Of a DNA stretch of 64,000 nt, positions 52,753-61,571 are shown in pieces. Positions within the stretch are counted from its first letter, which is position 1. Each line of letters opens with the position of its first letter. Source of the stretch: JAPLDB01 sp038206355. Lineage in GTDB: Bacteria > Bacteroidota > Bacteroidia > AKYH767-A > 2013-40CM-41-45. Location: the NCBI GenBank assembly GCA_038206355.1, contig JBBRAY010000012.1, forward strand, positions 1 through 64,000, given 5' to 3'. Both the position numbers and the translations under genes were made by a program. The notes beneath the pieces were generated by a model. That model saw nothing but the letters and a program-made list of their open reading frames with translations, made no database searches and was not told where the DNA came from.

Positions 52753-54696
52753 CTACTCAATAACTACTTCATAAATCTCACCCAAGATATCATTCTTCGG
52801 GAATGGAACGAAATGCTGGAGGTAAGGTGACCCCGGCCACCAATTGGTGTTATGCCATTCTTGCGTGACAATCAAAAGCATCTGGTTATTGGGAATGGAA
52901 GTAACTTTATCATTCATATAACCCACCACGCGCATCTGATCAGGTTCGGGTCCGAGGCGCCATATTATTTCAGTTGGTTCCCAATCAATTTCAAAGTAAT
53001 AATATTTTGATCCGAACAACGTATCGTCTTTTTCCGGAATGCGGGATGACAAGGCCCTGTACCAGTGATCCCAGCGGTGTGTCTCAAAAGTTTTATCCCC
53101 ATAAGTAATGCTGTTGCAACCCACGCCAAAATTTTCCGGTTCCCAGCATGCCATATCCCAGTTGGTGCACGAAACAGAAAGCTTGTCGTCAAAATCGTCG
53201 AGGTCATCAGGGAATGTTACGTTCCAGTCTTTGGTATTGTATTGATTGGCCCGCGGATTCTTAAATACCGGCGGATAATACTGATCAGGGCAATAAGGCG
53301 GAGTTTTCAAAATTTCAAAATCAATTTCCGAATAAGCAACAACGGGAACACGCTTGTCATTATGACCTCCCCAATACGTTGCCATGTAACCCTCTTTATT
53401 ACAAATTCTTCTCCTGTTCCAATCCTCAGAACCCGGCGCAGACTGGCCAATCATCCAGATGGCATTGGTAAGACCGTTCCAGACGTTGTCCTTGTTGAGC
53501 AGTTCAGTCAGCTTGCATTTTACGCGCCATTTTCCGTAAGTGAATGCATGACGGGACATAATTCCCACACTTTCTTTTCTCCATTTTCCGGGTTCATTGC
53601 CCGGATTTTTGATGACGATTTTTTTATTTACCGGATCAGAATATACTGTTTCGCAGGGATATTTAGCAATCTGGGGAGTCGTGGAAATTAATTCTTCCCG
53701 TTTATAGAAACTTTCATTCCATCGGTATTCCGTTTTTGAATAATTGTCATTGAGCACATCACTGACAACGGGAATATTTTCAAGCCGCATTGTTTCATTG
53801 ATGTTATTCATGAACTGGGAAAATGTTGCATTGTTATAAGTGCCGGAATCCTGACCGCATCCTCCGGTGAAATGCTTTCGGCTTTCCTCGTCATCAAAGT
53901 CCATTGGTTCCACATAGATGCCGGCCCCCAGGTTCAGACGGGCAGTCACTTTCAATTCGACTTGAGATTTTACCGATGCAATATTGGCAAGCTTTTTCCC
54001 TTCGCCATGGAGGAAGTAATAATAAGGGTTTGCAAATACGTTTCCTTTTTGCAAATGAATGTTCCTGATATATGCAGGAATTTCCGAAGTAAGATTTTCT
54101 CCTGATGATACGACAAGTAAAAAGCTATAGCGACCAACTCTTGGGTTGCGTTTCCACCGGTCATTTTTTCCATTGCTGAAGAACAATTCCTCATTGCGCG
54201 GGTTGCCAACGATGCGTATCGAATCGGAAATGGTGTGAAAGTCACCATCTGCAACAATCAGAGGTGATTCTTTGAATGTCACATCCGTATTTTCCCAGCT
54301 ACCGTAGAAATTCTCGGCTGCAAATCCATTTTCTTTATTTGAGATTGAATCCTTCTCATTGAATTTATAAGACTCGTTCTGATAAAAAATTTTGTAATAA
54401 AATTTTTCAGGAGATGTTTTATTGTTTTTCAGCGCAAAAGTGAAAACAAAAACACCTTCTTTCGTTTGTCTCACGGAAGGAATAATAAATCCGTCATTCA
54501 TTGCGCCGGTGTAATCGAGATCCATCTTCACAATTCCGTCTTTGCTGTCACCTGCATTCGACAGGGCATTGAAATCTCTCAGTGTAAATGCCGACGTGCT
54601 GATGGAGGTATTTTCCCGTTCATCCTTCGCTGACTGATTACAGGCGAAAAACGTGAAGAGGAAACAGAGAAATAATATTCGCTTGAAGATGGCCAT
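52753..54696 (-). CDS. GH16-fold lipoprotein (probable glycan hydrolase or transglycosylase)
   Basis: 647 residues. MAIFKRILFLCFLFTFFAC is a lipoprotein signal with Cys 19. The N-terminal part (about 35-240) is beta-rich. A jelly-roll domain of the laminarinase (GH16) type starts around residue 375 (IMSRHAFTYGKWRVKCKL). It holds the catalytic motif SEIDFEIL, E457 (nucleophile), D459, E461 (acid/base), in the non-bulged ExDxE form. NAIWMIGQSAPGS and the late strand YFEIDWEPTEIIWRLGP support the fold. Presumably acts on a beta-linked polysaccharide at the cell surface. Its start overlaps the stop of the gene upstream by one base. Confidence 0.75.
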   Translation of the reverse strand: MAIFKRILFLCFLFTFFACNQSAKDERENTSISTSAFTLRDFNALSNAGDSKDGIVKMDLDYTGAMNDGFIIPSVRQTKEGVFVFTFALKNNKTSPEKFYYKIFYQNESYKFNEKDSISNKENGFAAENFYGSWENTDVTFKESPLIVADGDFHTISDSIRIVGNPRNEELFFSNGKNDRWKRNPRVGRYSFLLVVSSGENLTSEIPAYIRNIHLQKGNVFANPYYYFLHGEGKKLANIASVKSQVELKVTARLNLGAGIYVEPMDFDDEESRKHFTGGCGQDSGTYNNATFSQFMNNINETMRLENIPVVSDVLNDNYSKTEYRWNESFYKREELISTTPQIAKYPCETVYSDPVNKKIVIKNPGNEPGKWRKESVGIMSRHAFTYGKWRVKCKLTELLNKDNVWNGLTNAIWMIGQSAPGSEDWNRRRICNKEGYMATYWGGHNDKRVPVVAYSEIDFEILKTPPYCPDQYYPPVFKNPRANQYNTKDWNVTFPDDLDDFDDKLSVSCTNWDMACWEPENFGVGCNSITYGDKTFETHRWDHWYRALSSRIPEKDDTLFGSKYYYFEIDWEPTEIIWRLGPEPDQMRVVGYMNDKVTSIPNNQMLLIVTQEWHNTNWWPGSPYLQHFVPFPKNDILGEIYEVVIE

Positions 54697-56957
54697 TACT
54701 CTGCAGCTTTATAATGATAAAATAAAAATCCCGAAGGCATTCCTTTTACTTCTTCGAATTCCCTGCAATGCCGGCCGTTAAAATTGGCATCTTTACAATT
54801 GCGCATCATTACAAGTAACGCATCAACACCGGTACCGAAAAAATCCCCTTTAATAAATTTTGAATATTCATAATACTTCGGGTTTCTGTTCTGGTCGGGT
54901 TGTTTAAAATCCATTTGCGACTGAATAGTAATTCCATTGTCGTTAAGCAAAACCTTTTTGAAGTCAAATCGCCATTCTTTATCTAAGTAAAATAAATCGT
55001 AAGAGGATTTTTCAAATTTTCCGGAGAAGAAAACAGAATGTGTGTTATAGAAAGCCAGAAAACTTTTATCTTTAAATTCAATTATAGAGCAATTGTTTTT
55101 TCCTGCACTGAAATCAAGCATACAATAATCCGGTTTATGATCTTTTTCACTGAATAAAAGAACCCTGTCACGTCCGGGACTCATTGCCACTTGCTGAACA
55201 GCACGCACAGTTTCGAATGACATTTTACCTGTTCCTTCAATTTCAAATCTCCCGTTTCTCCAGGCTAGCAGTACCCATTGGCCGTCTGATGAAATAAAAG
55301 CGATTTCCGATCTGTTGTCACCTGTAAAATTACCGGCGGTTACATTCCAGGATTTACTGCTGAGGTCAAAGCCATTAATCGTTTGTGAAAGCAGGTCCTG
55401 TTTTATTTTGTCGTCAGAATTCTTATTGCAAATCTTTTCTGCATTGCCTGAATATTTTATGCGTTGTACTTCAATTTTTCCGGATGTGTCGAACAAAAGA
55501 ATTTCTTCCTGATTCATATCTTCAAAAAAACCTTTCACGGCTATTTTACCATTCACCGGATCGGTAGATTGTCCGGAAAACGACTGCACAAATTTTTTGT
55601 CATTGTTACACCAGGTATACAATGACCAACCGGTTTTGTTTGCAATGAATATGTCGTCTCCAGAGTTGTTTCGAGAGATAAATCTACCTGCCAGCACGAG
55701 GTCTTCAGGATTTAGTTCACCTTTTTTTTCATCGTTAATAAGGTAAACAGTTGACGGATTGAAAACGGAGTCGGCGGAAAATAATTCCTGCTTAAAAGGC
55801 GGCTTATTTTTTCCGGGTGTACTTATGATATCTCCTGACAGATTAATGATCACTCCTGAAGAAGCCCCTTCCGGTTTTGGAACATCACCATAAACAATTT
55901 CCAGGTCATCAGCATAAACAGTCCCGCCTTTTTTATTCCATAGATATACTTTTGAAATGTCTTCCGGCGAAGTTTTAATTTCCCTGAGATCAGCCCTGAA
56001 ATTAATTTTATGCCACTGATTTTTTTTCAGATTCATTTTGTCTGTGGCTTTTCCCTGCCAGGTAATGGAAGTGCCATCTGCATGTTCCAGAGCAACCACC
56101 AGCGTGACTACAGGATCATTGTCTTTTGGGTAGATCCATATGCTGGCAGAAATGAATTTTACCGTATCGTAAGCCACATCAGAAAATCGCCGGATAATAT
56201 TATCACTATAAGTATCTGAGCCGGACAATACGATAGAGTAGCTTCCTGAATGCGCAACAACATTACTCTGGTTGCCCGGGGAGGGATTATTTTCTGCCGG
56301 TTCAAAATCATAAAAAAAATTCTGCTGTTGCCTTAGTTTTATTCCACGACTACTTTCCTCTTCTGTAAAAAATTCAATTTTTATATCATCAATATAAAAC
56401 AACCCTTTTCCTTCATTCCATGGATAAAATTTCAAAATGGCGTCCGGCGTCCATAAGGAAGGATTAACAGGAATGATCATTTCAACAGGATTCCATTTTT
56501 TTATGGAGGCATTCATTTCTTCCTGGTGGTATTCGAGAATTTTACCTGATGTTCCGGTAACCGCGAATACCAAGTTTGCTTTTTTCAACTGCTGATCGGA
56601 ATAAATCTGAAATGAAACCCTGGCTTGTTTTATTTTGTCATATTGAGATATCTCACTTCCCTTTTTCAAAAAAGTTATTCCGTATTCAATTTGATCAGAA
56701 AGTTTGTTGGAGAATTGTCCTGAAAAATATTTTTCGGATGATCTGTCTCCGCGCCATGTTTCCTGATCCGGATTTTCCATGTCATTAAAAAAAACTGAAG
56801 TTGCTGTCAATGTCATTAATTTTGGAATGGAATCAGTTGCGACTATTTTTTCAACCGTTGGCACGGTAACAACAGGACCTCTTTTGAAGGTAAAATAAAT
56901 TGCCATGGCAACGCCAATGAACAAGAGTAAAAGCAATATTATTTTCTTCTGCGACAA
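54696..56957 (-). CDS. Membrane-anchored protein with two carbohydrate-binding-like domains and a beta-propeller-like C-terminus
   Basis: 753 residues. One N-terminal helix (KKIILLLLLFIGVAMAIYF) anchors it. Two jelly-roll domains of similar plan follow (about 55-200 and 212-365). Each ends in a paired strand motif, LFYIDDIKIEF and TVYADDLEIVY, that typifies carbohydrate-binding modules. The last 380 residues contain FG-GAP-like units (VTAGNFTGDNRSEIAFISS and FIKGDFFGTGVDALLVMM), suggesting a beta-propeller. Translationally coupled to the GH16-like gene (TAATG overlap), so it may bind the glycan that the partner acts on. No enzyme motif recognised. Confidence 0.6.
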   Translation of the reverse strand: MSQKKIILLLLLFIGVAMAIYFTFKRGPVVTVPTVEKIVATDSIPKLMTLTATSVFFNDMENPDQETWRGDRSSEKYFSGQFSNKLSDQIEYGITFLKKGSEISQYDKIKQARVSFQIYSDQQLKKANLVFAVTGTSGKILEYHQEEMNASIKKWNPVEMIIPVNPSLWTPDAILKFYPWNEGKGLFYIDDIKIEFFTEEESSRGIKLRQQQNFFYDFEPAENNPSPGNQSNVVAHSGSYSIVLSGSDTYSDNIIRRFSDVAYDTVKFISASIWIYPKDNDPVVTLVVALEHADGTSITWQGKATDKMNLKKNQWHKINFRADLREIKTSPEDISKVYLWNKKGGTVYADDLEIVYGDVPKPEGASSGVIINLSGDIISTPGKNKPPFKQELFSADSVFNPSTVYLINDEKKGELNPEDLVLAGRFISRNNSGDDIFIANKTGWSLYTWCNNDKKFVQSFSGQSTDPVNGKIAVKGFFEDMNQEEILLFDTSGKIEVQRIKYSGNAEKICNKNSDDKIKQDLLSQTINGFDLSSKSWNVTAGNFTGDNRSEIAFISSDGQWVLLAWRNGRFEIEGTGKMSFETVRAVQQVAMSPGRDRVLLFSEKDHKPDYCMLDFSAGKNNCSIIEFKDKSFLAFYNTHSVFFSGKFEKSSYDLFYLDKEWRFDFKKVLLNDNGITIQSQMDFKQPDQNRNPKYYEYSKFIKGDFFGTGVDALLVMMRNCKDANFNGRHCREFEEVKGMPSGFLFYHYKAAE

Positions 56958-57023
56958 TGATCTTGTAGATTAGTTATTCAGGCCCTGATATTTGATTTTT
57001 TAATCCGGCCAATCAAATTCAAG

Positions 57024-57279
57024 TTATGAATTCAGGTTACTTTCGAGTACAATATAGATTACTGCTTTGAATTTTTCGATGTCCGGGGTTTTTAAATTTT
57101 TACCATTTTCAAATGCATCGAAAATAAAAACGGATCGGTCGAAACTTTCCGCAAGAAAAGGTTCCCGTAACCTCTATATTATTTAAGTATGCGAGCTCGG
57201 AATTTCCTGAGCCGCCATCACCACAACCGGCACCGAATATTGCAATGGCTCCCAAACACAAAAGATAATAATTTTTCAT
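57024..57279 (-). pseudogene. Small lipoprotein gene broken by a frameshift
   Basis: From the ATG at 57279 the frame reads MKNYYLLCLGAIAIFGAGC, a good lipoprotein signal, then GDGGSGNSELAYLNNIEV, and stops at 57109. In the next frame a coherent tail continues: REPFLAESFDRSVFIFDAF then ENGKNLKTPDIEKFKAVIYI, ending at 57024. Joining the two at about 57165-57175 (near a CCTTTTC run) gives a plausible protein of about 84 residues. Either a recent one-base indel or a sequencing error. The rest of 56958-57476 shows no gene. Confidence 0.5.
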
Positions 57280-57476
57280 CTGTAAATATTTTTTGCTTCA
57301 CAATGGCCGTCCATATTCATTTCTTTTTGTATGCAATTGGCTGTGCCTGTTTCATGATATTTTAAACGGATGCAATTCTACAAAATTCATTTATTGATAT
57401 GCATTTGAAGATTAAGTAGCCAATGGCGGATAGGTCAATCAGGGTGAAAACAAATCTGCCATGAGGGGAAATAAAT

Positions 57477-58475
57477 TCAGAACTCACTACACCATGCTTC
57501 CACCATTTCCATTTCTTCTTTTCCTACCCAGCCATTCTCAATCATCAGTTGATAGCATCTGCTCAGGTTTTCAGAAAGGTGCTGAACTCCTGATTTCAGG
57601 TCCAGTTCATCCAGCAACGTACACATCCTGAAATTATTGAGGTAGCCGGGAACTTCATCGGCAAAATCTTTCAGCAGACTATGCGCATTTCTTTCCTGCC
57701 AGACATCTGCAGAATGAAATAAAATATTCCAGCCACAAGTCCATCCGATACGCTGTGCAATAAAGCTTCTCCAGATGTCTGTCATACGGAAACTGCAATA
57801 GGAGGGGAGATACATCAACGGGAATGCTTCTTTTTTCCAGACGGTATTTTGGGAGTTGAACGGACACCAGGAACCTTTTCCTAGAAGCAAGGGTGTTTTT
57901 TTCTCAAAGTTCATTGGCAGTTTCATTGTCATTCTGTAAACAGCATCAACATCAGGATTTTCATCAGCAAGGCCCTGGTAAATTTTGATATTGTCAGGTT
58001 CAATTGTGGTTACAGAGAGATATTCTTTAATGGTACCAGATTCCTGCAATTCTTCCAGTGGAAACCCCCTTGGCCAGATGTTATCATCTGAAAAATAACG
58101 GTATGCATTTACCCAGCCTTTGTTTTTCGCTACCCTTGCGGAATCAGGAGTCAGATTTTTTTTCCAGAAATTTTCTCTTGGTAAATTGTCGTCATCTGTT
58201 TCAATGATAACGTCTTTGTTTTTATTGAGAAGGTAGCCGAGGTTTTTCCTGCCGTAATGTTTTTCAGGAAGTAATTTCGCCAGTTTAAATGGCATATCTC
58301 GTTGCTCTTCAATACCTGCAAAGCGGCATCCGTTAAGGTTAAAGTCCTTTGGGGATTTGGTATCACCAATGACCATGAATTCAATTCCGTTTTTATTGCA
58401 CCCTTCTGCAAAAGACTTCATTGCTTCATTTGGCGAGGAGATGGAGGTAATAATGAGGGCAGTATTCTGAGACAT
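57477..58475 (-). CDS. STELLO-type glycosyltransferase (DUF288)
   Basis: 332 residues. The N-terminal strand ALIITSISSPNEAMKSFAEGC and the motif VIIETDDDNLPRENF, a DDD sugar-nucleotide/metal site, match the DUF288 (STELLO) glycosyltransferase family. LGKGSWCPFNSQNTVW and YCSFRMTDIWRSFIAQRIGW are further conserved blocks. No signal peptide or membrane helix, so cytoplasmic, probably acting on lipid-linked or nucleotide-sugar substrates. Sits near the GH16/CBM-like pair, suggesting a glycan-related locus, but separated by a 520-base spacer. Confidence 0.8.
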   Translation of the reverse strand: MSQNTALIITSISSPNEAMKSFAEGCNKNGIEFMVIGDTKSPKDFNLNGCRFAGIEEQRDMPFKLAKLLPEKHYGRKNLGYLLNKNKDVIIETDDDNLPRENFWKKNLTPDSARVAKNKGWVNAYRYFSDDNIWPRGFPLEELQESGTIKEYLSVTTIEPDNIKIYQGLADENPDVDAVYRMTMKLPMNFEKKTPLLLGKGSWCPFNSQNTVWKKEAFPLMYLPSYCSFRMTDIWRSFIAQRIGWTCGWNILFHSADVWQERNAHSLLKDFADEVPGYLNNFRMCTLLDELDLKSGVQHLSENLSRCYQLMIENGWVGKEEMEMVEAWCSEF

Positions 58476-58849
58476 GAATTTTAAATTATTTGCAAAGAAA
58501 ATATTTCTATTGAACTCTAAAGAATTTAGTGAACCGTCCGAAAATTGAGAAATGATAAAACAGTTACTTAATCCGGAGTTCCGAAAGCTACTGAAATAAA
58601 CGTATAGCTGAGTAAACCGGAAATGAGTATGATGCGTCAGCCTGAATATTTATGCAAAACTTTGTGCTTCCGCTCTGGTGGCAGTTTTTAAGTCATTGCC
58701 GCTAAGGCACAAAGACACGGTGAAAGGCAAATCTAATAAGGATATTTATTCGTTATTCTCAACCTGAAACAGAACCGAATTGAGGATAATTTCCGTGGAG
58801 AATTTTCTTTCTATTGATATGTATTATATACATTAGCCGCCACAATAAT
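58476..58849. other. 374-base spacer upstream of the nuo operon
   Basis: Divergent promoter region between the DUF288 gene and nuoA. No gene seen; a 15-codon reading frame (MIKQLLNPEFRKLLK) at about 58551 is too short to call. The stretch CCGCTAAGGCACAAAGACAC near 58699 resembles intergenic filler common in this phylum. Confidence 0.45.
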
Positions 58850-59200
58850 ATGGGTGCAGGTTCACTGATAATGCTGATCATTTGCGGAGTTGTTTTCTCC
58901 GGCGGGACTATATTAGTCTCGAAATTTTTCGTCCCGCGAACCTATAATGCGCAAAAACAGGAAGCCTATGAATGTGGTGTCCCTTCCCAGGGAACATCAT
59001 GGGTTCAATATAATGTGGGCTACTATTTATTTGCATTGATCTTTCTGGTCTTTGATGTAGAAATTGTATTTCTTTATCCATGGGCTGTAGTTTTGAGAGA
59101 AGTAGGAATGGTTGCTTTCGTTGAAATATTATTTTTCATAGCCATATTGTTTTTAGGATTGTTGTATGCATGGAAGAAAGGAGCATTAAAATGGATGTAA
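58850..59200 (+). CDS. nuoA: NADH-quinone oxidoreductase subunit A
   Basis: 116 residues from the ATG at 58850 (MGAGSLIMLIICGVV); a further ATG at 58814 is not followed by a typical NuoA start. Three membrane helices. The loop motif YECGVPSQGTSW, with the conserved Cys, and the helix FALIFLVFDVEIVFLYPWA, with paired acids, define the family. It links membrane and peripheral arms of complex I. First gene of the operon; its end overlaps the nuoB start by ten bases. Confidence 0.93.
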   Translation: MGAGSLIMLIICGVVFSGGTILVSKFFVPRTYNAQKQEAYECGVPSQGTSWVQYNVGYYLFALIFLVFDVEIVFLYPWAVVLREVGMVAFVEILFFIAILFLGLLYAWKKGALKWM

Positions 59201-59721
59201 GTCAAAAACCCGATATGAAAAATTTCCCCGGGGAAGTTCACGAGACGCCGGGAGGAGGAATAATAACCAGTAAACTGGACGACCTTATTGACTGGGCCAG
59301 AAGTAATTCACTTTGGCCGCTTGTTTTCGGAACCAGTTGCTGCGCCATCGAGATGATGTCCACGGCATCGGCAAAGTATGACTGGAGCAGGTTTGGTTTT
59401 GAAGTGGCACGCGCAACACCCAGGCAAGCGGATGTTATCGTTTGCGCAGGCACAATCGTTTATAAAATGGCGCCTGTTTTAAAACGGTTGTATGATCAGA
59501 TGGCCGATCCTAAATACGTAATTGCCATGGGAGCATGCACCATTTCCGGCGGACCGTTCTTTTATAATACGTATTCGGTAGTAAAAGGAATTGATCACAT
59601 CGTTCCCGTGGATGTATATGTTCCGGGATGTCCTCCGCGGCCTGAAGCGCTCATACATGCATTGCTTGAGCTGCAAAAAAAAATAAGGACGGAGACGCCG
59701 ATGTCGGGGAGAAAAAAATGA
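59191..59721 (+). CDS. nuoB: NADH-quinone oxidoreductase subunit B (carries cluster N2)
   Basis: 176 residues from the ATG at 59191, preceded by a good ribosome-binding site GAAAGGAG 8-10 bases upstream; the ATG at 59170 lies inside nuoA coding and is less likely. The cysteines of the terminal iron-sulphur cluster N2 are at FGTSCCAIEMM, MGACTISGG and PGCPPRPEALIHAL. The region ARATPRQADVIVCAG is also family-typical. Passes electrons to quinone. Confidence 0.95.
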   Translation: MDVSQKPDMKNFPGEVHETPGGGIITSKLDDLIDWARSNSLWPLVFGTSCCAIEMMSTASAKYDWSRFGFEVARATPRQADVIVCAGTIVYKMAPVLKRLYDQMADPKYVIAMGACTISGGPFFYNTYSVVKGIDHIVPVDVYVPGCPPRPEALIHALLELQKKIRTETPMSGRKK

Positions 59722-59898
59722 TGTACTAAATACGAATGGCTACTAATTTACATGGTACTAAATACGAATAACAACGAATATACAAATAACGAATGTGTAC
59801 AAATGCAGAGTTAGTAATTCGCCTTTTCGTTGAAGATTCGTTATTCGGTGGGGTAATAACGTTGTTCGACGAAGTAATGCAATGCCATTGAAAAAGAA
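59722..59898. repeat. ACGAAT-rich low-complexity spacer between nuoB and nuoC
   Basis: GTACTAAATACGAAT occurs at 59723 and 59755, followed by further ACGAAT units. The same 15-mer is at 44343. An operon interior is an odd place for such a spacer; no ORF is in it. Confidence 0.5.
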
Positions 59899-60351
59899 AT
59901 GACAACTGAAGATCTGAATCAATTTATTTCGCAGCAAATCCCGGAAGCGGTTTTTGAGGAGGGGCAGTTTCTAAATGCGATTGTTGAAGGCGACAAAGCA
60001 TTTGCACTTTTGAAATTGTTACGTGAAAATCCTGAAACTGAATTTGATTATCTGTTTTGCGAAAGTGGAGTGGACTGGAAAGATTTTTTTTATGTAGTAT
60101 ATCACCTCACTTCCAGAAAACACAAGCATACTGTTGTTGTCAAAGCAAAAATAATGGACCGAGTAGATCCCAAGATTGAATCTGTTGCCGGTATCTGGAA
60201 AACGGCTGAGATGAATGAACTCGAAATCTTCGATCTCTTTGGAATAAAATTTTTGAATCACCCGAATCTCCGAAGGTTATTTTTGGATGATACCTGGGGA
60301 TTTCCGCTGAGAAAAGATTATACAGATGAAACAAATATAGTCGCTTTGTAA
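59899..60351 (+). CDS. nuoC: NADH-quinone oxidoreductase subunit C
   Basis: 150 residues. The 30-kDa-subunit signature is at the C-terminal end: WKTAEMNELEIFDLFGIKF, followed by HPNLRRLFLDDTWGFPLRKD. It forms part of the connecting module with NuoD. The stop abuts the nuoD start (TAAATG). Separate from nuoD, not fused as in some Bacteroidota and in E. coli. Confidence 0.93.
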   Translation: MTTEDLNQFISQQIPEAVFEEGQFLNAIVEGDKAFALLKLLRENPETEFDYLFCESGVDWKDFFYVVYHLTSRKHKHTVVVKAKIMDRVDPKIESVAGIWKTAEMNELEIFDLFGIKFLNHPNLRRLFLDDTWGFPLRKDYTDETNIVAL

Positions 60352-61470
60352 ATGGAACCTGATCAACCTGTCATATCCGACACCGGTGATTTCACAATCA
60401 ACATGGGCCCTCAGCATCCGAGTACCCATGGTGTGCTGCACCTGAAAGTGACGTTGAATGGAGAGACGATCAAAAACGTTGAGCCGCATTTAGGTTATAT
60501 CCACCGCTCTATTGAAAAAATGAGCGAAGCTGCTTCTTACAGGAATTTTATTTACCTCACCAGCCGGATGGATTATTTGAGTGCGCACATGAATAATCAG
60601 GCATGTGCCATGGCCGTGGAGAAAGGATTGCAACTCGAAATTCCCGCACGCGCAAAAGTGATTCGTATGCTGATGTCGGAACTCACAAGGCTTGCATCGC
60701 ATCAACTTTGGTGGGGAGCTTTAGGGTTAGATCTCGGAGCCATCACGCCCTACTTTCTTGGTTTCCGTGATCGCGAAGAAATCCTGGATATCTTTGAAGA
60801 GACATGCGGTGCAAGGTTGACAATGAATTATAATATTCCGGGCGGATTAATGTATGACATTCATCCCAACTTCGTAGGAAAAGTAAAAACGTTTTTGAAT
60901 AACTTCAGAGATCACCTTCCTGAATACAAGCAACTGCTCACAGGAAATGTTATTTTCGAAGCACGTACAAAAGGTGTTGGAATTCTCACTCCTGAAGATG
61001 CAATTTCATTCGGTTGTACCGGTGCGGTTGCACGCGGATCAGGAATTAGTTGCGATGTACGCAAGTGGAATCCATATGATGGTTATGAAACGGTTCAATT
61101 TGAAGAACCGCTTGAAACCGGCTGCGATTCTTATTCCCGGTACGTTGTCCGCATCAGGGAAATGGAAGAGAGCGTAAAAATTATTGAGCAGTTAATTGAC
61201 AATATTCCCGATGGAGATTTTCAGGCGAAAACAAAAGTTGTGTTGAAAGTCCCAAAGGGTGAATACTATACAAGAGTGGAAACAGCAAGAGGAGAACTGG
61301 GGGTTTATTTGGTAAGTGATGGAACAGCAAGTCCGTACCGTATTAAATACCGCTCACCGGGATTCTCAAACCTGGCTGCACTCAATACCATGGCGAAAGG
61401 AATTAAGATCGGCGATTTAGTTGCGATAATGGCTACGCTGGATTTGGTAATTCCGGATATTGACAGATAA
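60352..61470 (+). CDS. nuoD: NADH-quinone oxidoreductase subunit D
   Basis: 372 residues of the 49-kDa subunit family that shapes the quinone-binding cavity with NuoB. Family blocks: FTINMGPQHPSTHGVLHLKV, HLGYIHRSIEKMSE, RMLMSELTRLASHQLWWGAL and KGEYYTRVETARGELGVYLVSDGT. Normal length. After it the operon goes directly to nuoH with only 101 bases between. Confidence 0.96.
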   Translation: MEPDQPVISDTGDFTINMGPQHPSTHGVLHLKVTLNGETIKNVEPHLGYIHRSIEKMSEAASYRNFIYLTSRMDYLSAHMNNQACAMAVEKGLQLEIPARAKVIRMLMSELTRLASHQLWWGALGLDLGAITPYFLGFRDREEILDIFEETCGARLTMNYNIPGGLMYDIHPNFVGKVKTFLNNFRDHLPEYKQLLTGNVIFEARTKGVGILTPEDAISFGCTGAVARGSGISCDVRKWNPYDGYETVQFEEPLETGCDSYSRYVVRIREMEESVKIIEQLIDNIPDGDFQAKTKVVLKVPKGEYYTRVETARGELGVYLVSDGTASPYRIKYRSPGFSNLAALNTMAKGIKIGDLVAIMATLDLVIPDIDR

Positions 61471-61571
61471 GAAGAAACAGAACACAGATGACGAAGATTG
61501 TTATTATGAAGATGGATTATTATCTGCGATAATCAAAATGATCAGCTTAATCAGCGTTCTAAAATAATTAA

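Noticed and set aside
53065..53691. 208-codon frame opposite the GH16-like gene
   Set aside because: Antisense to a strongly supported coding region with conserved motifs; no family resemblance of its own.
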